Part shown: positions 1 through 6,125 of the stretch, one piece after another | Position numbering within the stretch: the stretch's first letter is position 1 | How the letters are laid out: each line of letters opens with the position of its first letter | Program-made: the position numbers and the translations under genes | Assembly: GCA_002339135.1 (NCBI GenBank) | Contig: DDJR01000005.1 | Coordinates: 1,206-10,930 of the forward strand | Length of the DNA stretch: 9,725 nt | Reading direction: 5' to 3' | Source of the DNA: Flavobacteriales bacterium UBA2619 | GTDB lineage: Bacteria > Bacteroidota > Bacteroidia > Flavobacteriales_D > Sanyastnellaceae | Notes under the pieces: generated by a model | Databases searched by the model: none | What the model saw: only the letters and a program-made list of their open reading frames with translations | What the model was told of the DNA's origin: nothing

Positions 1-1
1 G

Positions 2-1120
2 AGTTTTCTACCTGTATGTCATATTTTCGAACGCATGCTTCACTACCTGTATATCTATATGGGGGCGAGCATACATTTCGGTGAATCGCTAGAAACGATT
101 AAAGATGATTTAAATGCAACTCAACCTATTATGTTCACCGCGGTTCCTCGGTTGCTCGAGAAGTTCTATGACGGCATTGTGACGAAAGGAAGAGCTGCTG
201 GTGGTATCAAGACTGTTATCTTTAATTGGGCATTGGGTGTTGTACTTGAATGGGACCCCTCTAAAGAAGGAAAAGGCCTTTATGGCTTCAAGCTTAACCT
301 CGCTCGAAAACTCGTGTTTTCTAAAGTAAAGGAAGCGCTGGGACTGACAGGAATCAAGGCCGTCGCATGTGGTTCTGCAGCACTTCAATCTCGCCTAGCG
401 CGTTTCTTTAACGGAGCTGGAATACCTGTTCTTGAAGGTTACGGACTGACGGAGACTTCACCGGTTGTTACAGTTAACACAACAAACGAGCCCGGCATGA
501 TTAAAGTTGGGGCCGTTGGAAAAGTTGTTGCGGATGTAGAGGTCGGGTTTGGACCTGACAAAGAAATTCTCGTGAAGGGTCCCAATGTCATGATGGGCTA
601 TTACAAAGACGAAGAGAAAACAGCTGAAGTGATGAAAAACGGATGGTTCCACACGGGAGACATCGGAGAGCTTGATTCTGAGGGCTTCCTAAGAATTACG
701 GACAGAAAGAAAGAGATTTTTAAAACTTCAGGCGGCAAGTATGTTGCTCCTGCGTTGTTAGAGAACGCTCTTAAAGCATCCTTATTTATTGAACAAGTTA
801 TCGTTGTAGGTGAAAATGAAAAACACCCTTCAGCTTTAATTTCTACCAACTTAGATACAGTAAAAGAGTGGTGTAAGCGTCACAACCACACATGCCCAGT
901 CGAAGCTGAAATAGGCTCAAACAAGGTTATTTGTGACCGTGTCATGCAAGAAGTTGAAACATTAATGGCACCATTTAGCCCATGGGAGCGTGTCAAAGTC
1001 ATTCGCATCCTTCCTGAACCATTCTCCATTGAGGGAGGTGAACTCACTCCTACACTTAAATTGAAGCGAAAGCCAATTCAAGCCAAGTATACTAAGCTTA
1101 TTAAAGCCATTTACGAGTAA
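2..1120 (+). CDS. Long-chain acyl-CoA synthetase (AMP-forming), 5'-truncated
   Basis: This enzyme activates free fatty acids to acyl-CoA through an acyl-adenylate, feeding beta-oxidation or phospholipid synthesis at the inner face of the cytoplasmic membrane. The frame is open to the left edge; residues encoded before the first ATG at 35 (FLPVCHIFER) match the conserved 'LPLSHxFER' region of the family, so that ATG is internal and the true start lies outside. About 373 residues of a roughly 590-residue protein are present; the N-terminal part with the Thr/Ser/Gly-rich ATP loop is missing. Visible motifs are GYGLTETSP (from base 437), GWFHTGDIGEL (from about 643), the adenylation hinge ITDRKKEIFKTSGGKYVAP (from about 697), and a C-terminal TPTLKLKRKPI carrying the family's lysine-rich end. 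It belongs to the FadD15/COG1022-like long-chain branch; chain-length preference cannot be read. The next gene starts 6 bp downstream, suggesting an operon. Confidence 0.93.
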   Translation, partial: SFLPVCHIFERMLHYLYIYMGASIHFGESLETIKDDLNATQPIMFTAVPRLLEKFYDGIVTKGRAAGGIKTVIFNWALGVVLEWDPSKEGKGLYGFKLNLARKLVFSKVKEALGLTGIKAVACGSAALQSRLARFFNGAGIPVLEGYGLTETSPVVTVNTTNEPGMIKVGAVGKVVADVEVGFGPDKEILVKGPNVMMGYYKDEEKTAEVMKNGWFHTGDIGELDSEGFLRITDRKKEIFKTSGGKYVAPALLENALKASLFIEQVIVVGENEKHPSALISTNLDTVKEWCKRHNHTCPVEAEIGSNKVICDRVMQEVETLMAPFSPWERVKVIRILPEPFSIEGGELTPTLKLKRKPIQAKYTKLIKAIYE

Positions 1121-1126
1121 GCAAGA

Positions 1127-1771
1127 GTGTTAGATTGGTTTTTAGAGATAGACGTATCGCTCTTTAAAGCGATTAATGGATTGGCTGGTGGGGCTTTAAG
1201 TCCAGAAGTGACGAATGTTCTAAATTCAGTCATGTGGTATACAAGCATGGCTCAAATGTGGATACCGTTGTATGTCATTTTACTTGTTGCAATGTGGATG
1301 AAATTCACCCAAAGAAATTCACGCTTCATCATCACAATTGGTATCATTGTTACCCTTGCTTTAGCCGACACAATCTCTGCTCGTATACTTAAACCCACTG
1401 CCGCTAGGCTGCGTCCCTCCCATCAGATTGAACTGGCTGAAGATCTAAATCTGCAAATCAAAGCGGATGGAACACTCTACAGAGGCGGGAAATATGGATT
1501 TGTCTCTTCTCACGCGGCCAACCACATGGCAATCGCCATTTTTGTGGGTGGACTTCTTTCCAGTGCATCTAGTTCTGTGGTACTCTTCGCCCTAGTATTT
1601 TGGGCATTTGCAATCGGATTAAGTCGGGTTTACCTTGGGGTACATTTTCCATCTGATGTTTTTTTCGGATGGATGCTTGGCGGAATGCTGGGGCTCGTTG
1701 TTTTAAAATTAGCCACCCGATTAAACACTAGATTCGCAATCAACACGAACACAATCAACCTGAAAACATGA
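1127..1771 (+). CDS. PAP2-family membrane phosphatase (lipid or undecaprenyl pyrophosphate phosphatase-like)
   Basis: This is a 214-residue integral membrane phosphatase. All three acid-phosphatase motifs are visible: KX6RP at residues 89-97 (KPTAARLRP), the SSH form of the PSGH motif at 127-129 with catalytic H129, and SRX5HX3D at 166-177 with catalytic H173 and D177. Hydrophobic segments surround these motifs, as expected for an enzyme acting on a lipid phosphate at the membrane. The family includes PgpB-like undecaprenyl pyrophosphate and phosphatidylglycerophosphate phosphatases and lipid A phosphatases; the substrate cannot be decided here, though undecaprenyl pyrophosphate recycling is a sensible default. 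The start is GTG: the frame is closed by the upstream stop at 1118-1120, no ATG occurs before residue 36, and the segment LDWFLEIDVSLFKAINGLAG is typical of the family's N-terminus. Its last four bases (ATGA) overlap the start of the fluoride channel gene, implying translational coupling. Confidence 0.92.
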   Translation: MLDWFLEIDVSLFKAINGLAGGALSPEVTNVLNSVMWYTSMAQMWIPLYVILLVAMWMKFTQRNSRFIITIGIIVTLALADTISARILKPTAARLRPSHQIELAEDLNLQIKADGTLYRGGKYGFVSSHAANHMAIAIFVGGLLSSASSSVVLFALVFWAFAIGLSRVYLGVHFPSDVFFGWMLGGMLGLVVLKLATRLNTRFAINTNTINLKT

Positions 1772-2151
1772 CACTTACACCCTCTACTCTGTTCGCTGTT
1801 TTTATGGGTGGCGGAGCTGGAAGTGTCGCTCGAGTAATTGTCAGTGAAGGGATTACACGACTCAGCTCAAGTGACTTTCCGCTTGGCACACTCTTAGCAA
1901 ACTTGATTGCAACAGCTCTGTTGGCTGTGGTCATCATTTACTCGGGAGATCGATGGGGACGCGATTCAATCTGGGTTCCTCTTCTCGCCATTGGGTTTTG
2001 TGGTGGCTTTTCAACTTTCTCGACATTTTCTATCGATACGATGCGTCTTTTTCAGCAGGGCCAAACGACTTTTGCAATCGCAAATATCCTTGTCAGCGTC
2101 TGTGCTTGTATCGGGATAGGACTGATAATTTTTAAAACACTCTCAAAATGA
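1768..2151 (+). CDS. crcB: CrcB/Fluc fluoride exporter channel
   Basis: This is a 127-residue, four-helix membrane protein of the Fluc family, which forms dual-topology dimers that let fluoride leak out of the cytoplasm and so protect fluoride-sensitive enzymes such as enolase and pyrophosphatase. The signature is clear: GGGAGSVAR at residues 14-22 with the conserved R22, FPLGTLLANL at 37-46 with the pore asparagine N45, and GFCGGFSTFSTF at 76-87 with the pore phenylalanines F84 and F87 and the central sodium-site region. The usual NxxG is NLIA here (A48 in place of Gly), a small-for-small change. Length is normal and a single copy is visible, so a homodimer is expected. Its ATG overlaps the stop of the PAP2 gene, and its stop overlaps the ATG of the phosphatase gene, both as ATGA. 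There is no room for its own promoter or a fluoride riboswitch, so it is expressed with the operon. Confidence 0.93.
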   Translation: MTLTPSTLFAVFMGGGAGSVARVIVSEGITRLSSSDFPLGTLLANLIATALLAVVIIYSGDRWGRDSIWVPLLAIGFCGGFSTFSTFSIDTMRLFQQGQTTFAIANILVSVCACIGIGLIIFKTLSK

Positions 2152-3857
2152 TCCGCATGTCAATCTCGTTACAGTCATTCATTGCAATGACCTCCATTGT
2201 TGCTTTTACAACAAGCTGCAATATTGAGGCAGACATGGTGGTTAAATCCGGGAGAGGTCATTCAGAAAACCCACCGAAGCTCATTGTTGGAATCACGATC
2301 GACCAAATGCGTGCCGATTACCTTCACCGGTATTCCTCACATTTTTCCGAGGGTGGTTTTGCAAGACTACAAAATGATGGATTCACATGTCATGACCACC
2401 ATTTCGGTTATGCACCCACATACACAGGCCCAGGCCATGCCTCAATCTTTACAGGAACAACACCGGCCATCCATGGAATTGTTGCAAATGATTGGTATGT
2501 GAGAGAGATCAAAGGAACGGTGTACTGCGCATCCGATGATGCTGTATTCGGTGTAGGCGTTGATGGGATTGATCAAGATGGAACAGCCTACGGTGCTTCT
2601 GGTAAAATGGCTCCAACCCGCATGCTCACAAGCACAATAGGCGACGAATTAAAGCTGTCGACAGGAATGAAATCGAAGGTCATTGGCATCAGCCTGAAAG
2701 ACAGAGGGGCAATTCTCCCAGCAGGACACGCTGCAGATGGAGCTTACTGGTTTTACGGAAAAGACAAAGGTCATTTTATTACAAGTACCTACTACGGAGA
2801 AAAGATGCGTTCATGGGCTCAAGCATTCAATGAAAAAGAAGAGGCGAAAAAACTGACAAACAAAGGTTGGGAGTTGCTTCTTGCTCCTGAATCCTATGAC
2901 GCTTGCTGGCCCGACAACAATCCATTCGAGGGGCCGTTTGAAGGCGCAATTAAAGCAACTTTCCCTTATGACCTCGAAGCATTGAAAGAAAAGAACGGAG
3001 GGTTTGACATCTTAAAAGGAACACCTGGAGGGAACACCATTTTAGTGGATTTTGCACTTGCTGCAATCGAAGGTGAACAAATGGGTGTCGATGAGATTAC
3101 TGACATGCTAACTTTAAGTTTTTCTGCAACAGATTATGTTGGACACCGATGTGGATCTCATGCAATAGAAACGATGGACATGTACTTGAGATTGGATCTG
3201 GAACTGGAACGTTTTTTTAACGCTCTTGATGAGAAGGTGGGTGATGGGAATTGGACTGTCTTTGTAACCGCAGATCATGGAGGAGCTACCGTCCCTTCTT
3301 TGGCGGCTTCTGAAGGACTTCCAACTGGATATTGGAGCCATGGAAATATGCAGGAGCGTATCGAAGAAGCGTTGGATCTGAAATATGGCAATCAAGAAAG
3401 TGATTGGATCGAAAATGTGAGCAACAATGCGATTTTCATTTCTAAAATCGCAAGTTCTGGAGTACACAAAACGACCTTACAAAGGTTCATTGCAGATCTC
3501 GCCATTGAAGAAGATGGAATTCTACAGAGTTTTCCACTTGTGGATCTAGCTACGTTTGCAGCAGTCGACCCATTTGCTGAGAAAATATATGCAGGGCACA
3601 ATCAAAATGTAAGTGGAGATGTCCTTTTGGTCATGAAACCCGGTTGGCTTACTTATGGAAGAACCGGAACGTCTCACGGCAGCCCTTTTGCCTACGACAC
3701 TCACGTCCCTTGCCTTTTTTATGGCTCAGGGGTGAAACAAGGGGCAACGCATACACGGACATACATCCGGGACATTGCTCCTACTGTAGCCTCTTTACTC
3801 GGGTCACCATATCCAAACGGAACAACAGGGTCACCTATTTCTTATGTTTTAGATTAA
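2148..3857 (+). CDS. pafA: PafA-type alkaline phosphatase (zinc phosphate monoesterase), exported
   Basis: This 569-residue alkaline-phosphatase-superfamily enzyme hydrolyses phosphate monoesters outside the inner membrane. The whole active site of the characterised Elizabethkingia PafA can be placed. The nucleophile is T93 in TYTGPGHAS. Zinc ligands are D52, D376 and H377 on one metal and D329, H333 and H510 on the other. The PafA-specific substrate contacts are N114 (VANDWY) plus K184 and R186 in SLKDRGAILPAGH. Offsets from the reference numbering stay constant within each block, so the protein should be intact and active. An N-terminal hydrophobic stretch at about 6-21 followed by TTSC24 gives a signal peptide; C24 may be a lipidation site, but the lipobox is poor. 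The start at 2148 overlaps the crcB stop; a second in-frame ATG at 2157 is an alternative. PafA-type enzymes are common in Bacteroidota and release phosphate from organophosphates. The M61 peptidase gene follows after 9 bp. Confidence 0.92.
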   Translation: MIRMSISLQSFIAMTSIVAFTTSCNIEADMVVKSGRGHSENPPKLIVGITIDQMRADYLHRYSSHFSEGGFARLQNDGFTCHDHHFGYAPTYTGPGHASIFTGTTPAIHGIVANDWYVREIKGTVYCASDDAVFGVGVDGIDQDGTAYGASGKMAPTRMLTSTIGDELKLSTGMKSKVIGISLKDRGAILPAGHAADGAYWFYGKDKGHFITSTYYGEKMRSWAQAFNEKEEAKKLTNKGWELLLAPESYDACWPDNNPFEGPFEGAIKATFPYDLEALKEKNGGFDILKGTPGGNTILVDFALAAIEGEQMGVDEITDMLTLSFSATDYVGHRCGSHAIETMDMYLRLDLELERFFNALDEKVGDGNWTVFVTADHGGATVPSLAASEGLPTGYWSHGNMQERIEEALDLKYGNQESDWIENVSNNAIFISKIASSGVHKTTLQRFIADLAIEEDGILQSFPLVDLATFAAVDPFAEKIYAGHNQNVSGDVLLVMKPGWLTYGRTGTSHGSPFAYDTHVPCLFYGSGVKQGATHTRTYIRDIAPTVASLLGSPYPNGTTGSPISYVLD

Positions 3858-3866
3858 AATCAACTT

Positions 3867-5306
3867 ATGTCATGTATTTCCGTTCAAGTTTCCCGCATAG
3901 AAAACTCATCAGCTCTTGCGTTTGAAGCAACGTTCCCCCATCGAATTTCGAAGAAAAAGTCGGGGGCTTCGTGGGAAGTTCAATTGCCAGTTTGGCGACC
4001 AGGTAGATATGAGCGAGGAGATTTCGCTCAGTTTATTTTAAAGATGGTGGGCATAGATGTAAATGGCAAAGAAATCAAACTGGAAAAATGCGATTTGCAC
4101 AGATGGACTGTCCCTTGTGACATTTCAAAAATAAGTTGGGCTTTTCAAGCCGACATCTTAAATGCAGGCTCCACCTATGTAAGTGACGATCTCCAGTACG
4201 TAAATCCAGTAAACTGCTTTTTATATGACCCGGAAAAAGTAGATCTTGGTTACGAAATCTCCCTGAAAGGGATTCCTGCAAACTGGGATATCGCCACAGC
4301 TTTGCCTCAAAGCAACATGACCCTTCATGCTCGTGACATGCAACATGTCATGGACAGTCCATGGATGGCTTCTCCAAATCTTTACCACGAGCGATTTGAG
4401 GAAGGGGGAGTCGACTTTCATGTATGGGCTTATGGAGAAACACCTCCCCAACAACAGAAGTTCATCGAGGACCACCAATCATTTTGCAAAGCCCAAATCT
4501 CCTCGTTTGGTGATTTCCCAACTCCACACTACCATTTCCTTTATTTGTTGCCTCAAGAAATGAATGCCCGACATGGTGTCGAACACGAGGACAGCACAGT
4601 AATAGCCCTGGGACCAACAGCGAAAATTCACACACAAAATGGATACGATGAATTGATCGGGATTGCTTCACATGAACTTTACCACGCTTGGAATGTGAAA
4701 CGAATTCGACCAAGCGAATGGACACCCTACAATTTCGCTGATACATCTCCAAGTCAACTTGGATACGTCGCAGAAGGAGTAACTACCTACATGGGCGACC
4801 TTTTTTTATATGAAGCTGGCTGCATCGATCTCAAGGGTTGGTGCTCGAAAATGGAAGCCCTTCTTCTACGTCCCCTCAACAATCCTGGCCGCCACAACAT
4901 GAGTGTGGCAGAATCCAGTTATGACACGTGGCTTGATGGCTATCGCTCCGGTGTTCAGGGGCGCAAAGGCTCCATCTATGTTGAAGGTGCTGTACTCGCC
5001 TTCCTTGTAGACACCCGTATCAAGACATTAACAGGGGGGGATTCCTCTCTATCCACTGCAATGACAATCTTATGGGAACGATTCGGGAAACCAAGAATAG
5101 GCATCACCGCAGACGCATACTGGGATGTGCTTGCTGAAGTGGGCGGACAAAGACTTGACGATCTGAGAGTAAATTATGCAGATGGAACTTCCGACACATG
5201 GAATGCGCTCACAGAAGCAATGCTTACAAAGGGATTAGAACTGACTAAATCAACCCAAGAAAAAGGCATCATCAAAGCAACAATTACTGAAATAAAACTT
5301 ACCTAA
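3867..5306 (+). CDS. M61-family zinc metallopeptidase (glycyl aminopeptidase-like), lacking a PDZ domain
   Basis: This 479-residue gluzincin carries the M61 layout. The N-terminal beta domain has the family signature LPVWRPGRYERGDFAQF at residues 40-56. The catalytic thermolysin-like domain has HELYH at 269-273 (zinc ligands H269 and H273, general base E270), followed by AWNVKRIRP, and the third ligand E303 in VAEGVTTYMGD. The helical part ends near DAYWDVLAEVGGQRLDDL. Family members are often around 550-620 residues with a C-terminal PDZ domain; here the protein stops about 50 residues after that helical segment, so the PDZ domain is absent. No signal peptide is seen, so it should act in the cytoplasm. 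Aminopeptidase activity with glycine or alanine preference is known for a few family members only. It lies 9 bp after pafA in the same operon, and its stop is one base from the stop of the convergent DUF4159 gene. A 7-G run at 5034-5040 lies within the coding sequence. Confidence 0.88.
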   Translation: MSCISVQVSRIENSSALAFEATFPHRISKKKSGASWEVQLPVWRPGRYERGDFAQFILKMVGIDVNGKEIKLEKCDLHRWTVPCDISKISWAFQADILNAGSTYVSDDLQYVNPVNCFLYDPEKVDLGYEISLKGIPANWDIATALPQSNMTLHARDMQHVMDSPWMASPNLYHERFEEGGVDFHVWAYGETPPQQQKFIEDHQSFCKAQISSFGDFPTPHYHFLYLLPQEMNARHGVEHEDSTVIALGPTAKIHTQNGYDELIGIASHELYHAWNVKRIRPSEWTPYNFADTSPSQLGYVAEGVTTYMGDLFLYEAGCIDLKGWCSKMEALLLRPLNNPGRHNMSVAESSYDTWLDGYRSGVQGRKGSIYVEGAVLAFLVDTRIKTLTGGDSSLSTAMTILWERFGKPRIGITADAYWDVLAEVGGQRLDDLRVNYADGTSDTWNALTEAMLTKGLELTKSTQEKGIIKATITEIKLT

Positions 5307-5307
5307 A

Positions 5308-6015
5308 CTACTCACCAGCTCCACCTAGGGCGAACTGAATCAAGTTTGCCCCCATTTGTAAAGCCAAAAGCCTGACGGATTCTGGATCTCTGTGAACTTG
5401 ATAATCTTCCCACCCATCTCCCAAGTCACACTCCGTATCATAAAAACATACGAGACGACCTTCTGAAAACAAGCCCAAGCCATGGGGTGGAAGATCATCG
5501 TGCTCATGAATCTTCGGAAGTCCTTGGTTGAAATCAAAAGTTTGGTGATATACTGAATGATCAAAAGGTATTTCCACCCATTCAAGTTCAGGATAAATCT
5601 TCAAGAACTCTGTTCTTACATAGGCATCCATCCCATAATTGTCACTGATGTGAAGAAAACCTCCTGCATCTAAATACGCTCTTAAATTTCTAACTTCACT
5701 TGGCGAAAAAACCACATTTCCATGACCTGTCATGTGAATAAATGGATAAAGAGTCAAATCCGAAGAACTTGCCTCTATATAAGGTACTGTCTCATCAATA
5801 TTCATGTTTAATTCCGCGTTACAAAATGCAACAAGATTGGGTAAGCTTGTTGGATTAGAATACCAGTCGCCTCCTCCTCTATACTGAAGCACTGCTACTT
5901 CGTAGGTTGCATCTGCGGCAACACCTTGTGCAAACATCTTATATTCAGTGCAACTGAACGAGAATAAACAGGTGAAAACAACAGCAAAATAGTTGGAAAT
6001 TGACAAGTTAATCAT
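5308..6015 (-). CDS. Exported DUF4159-domain protein, function unknown
   Basis: This 235-residue protein matches the DUF4159 family almost end to end. Recognisable pieces, in order, are GGGDWYSNPTSLPNL at about residues 47-61, YPFIHMTGHG at about 90-99, a glycine-rich GGFLHISDNYGMD at about 117-129, GLPKIHEHDDLPPHGLGLF at about 165-183, and CDLGDGWEDYQVH followed by ALQMGANLI near the C-terminus. The repeated His, Asp and Gly motifs suggest a folded, possibly metal- or ligand-binding pocket, but no activity is established for the family as far as I know. A hydrophobic stretch at about 9-21 indicates export. Signal peptidase I cleavage near MFA29/Q30 is plausible; C22 after FSFS is a weak lipidation candidate. 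In other Bacteroidota this family often sits near MoxR ATPase and DUF58 genes; none are visible here. It is a lone minus-strand gene, convergent with the peptidase and divergent from secDF. Confidence 0.85.
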   Translation of the reverse strand: MINLSISNYFAVVFTCLFSFSCTEYKMFAQGVAADATYEVAVLQYRGGGDWYSNPTSLPNLVAFCNAELNMNIDETVPYIEASSSDLTLYPFIHMTGHGNVVFSPSEVRNLRAYLDAGGFLHISDNYGMDAYVRTEFLKIYPELEWVEIPFDHSVYHQTFDFNQGLPKIHEHDDLPPHGLGLFSEGRLVCFYDTECDLGDGWEDYQVHRDPESVRLLALQMGANLIQFALGGAGE

Positions 6016-6057
6016 TCACACAAGATACGCCTCAAGAAGCCAAACATTAGGCACCTT

Positions 6058-6073
6058 ATATTAACTGTAATAT
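6058..6073. repeat. Short inverted repeat in the divergent secDF/DUF4159 intergenic region
   Basis: ATATTA and TAATAT form a perfect 6-bp inverted repeat around the spacer ACTG. It sits in the middle of the 110-bp divergent spacer and overlaps the position where a -33 element of the secDF promoter candidate would lie. It could be an operator, but AT-rich dyads of this size also occur by chance. Confidence 0.3.
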
Positions 6074-6097
6074 CAATCAGTTTTTTCAGTACCTTTA
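6065..6097 (+). promoter_or_regulatory. Candidate Bacteroidota-type promoter for secDF
   Basis: TACCTTTA at 6090-6097 matches seven of eight positions of the Bacteroidota -7 consensus TAnnTTTG, counting the two free positions. A CTG at 6065-6067 lies 22 bases upstream, within the 17-23 spacing reported for the -33 TTG element, but matches it only two of three. Transcription would begin about 20-25 bases before the secDF ATG. It is the best promoter candidate in the region. Confidence 0.45.
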
Positions 6098-6125
6098 CGC
6101 CCCTGTAAAAGAACTCTTTTCGAAC

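Noticed and set aside
35..37. ATG at 35 as the start of the acyl-CoA synthetase
   Set aside because: The same frame is open to base 2 and the residues before this ATG match a conserved internal region of the family, so the gene is truncated by the window edge.
1700..1768. Fluoride riboswitch (crcB motif RNA) ahead of crcB
   Set aside because: The region upstream of crcB is the coding end of the PAP2 gene with a 4-bp overlap; there is no untranslated leader and no recognisable riboswitch motif.
2211..2219. Lipoprotein lipobox TTSC24 in the PafA-type phosphatase
   Set aside because: It lacks the hydrophobic residue usually found three positions before the cysteine. I keep it only as a possibility; ordinary signal peptidase cleavage is equally plausible.
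3644..3925. 93-codon plus-strand frame across the pafA/M61 junction
   Set aside because: It lies in another frame over the 3' end of pafA, which has intact catalytic residues there (H510), and its product resembles no family. It is a shadow frame.
6016..6060. Minus-strand promoter TAATGTTTG for the DUF4159 gene
   Set aside because: The element has three instead of two bases between TA and TTTG, and the nearest TTG is 24 bases away, so it does not fit the Bacteroidota consensus well enough.
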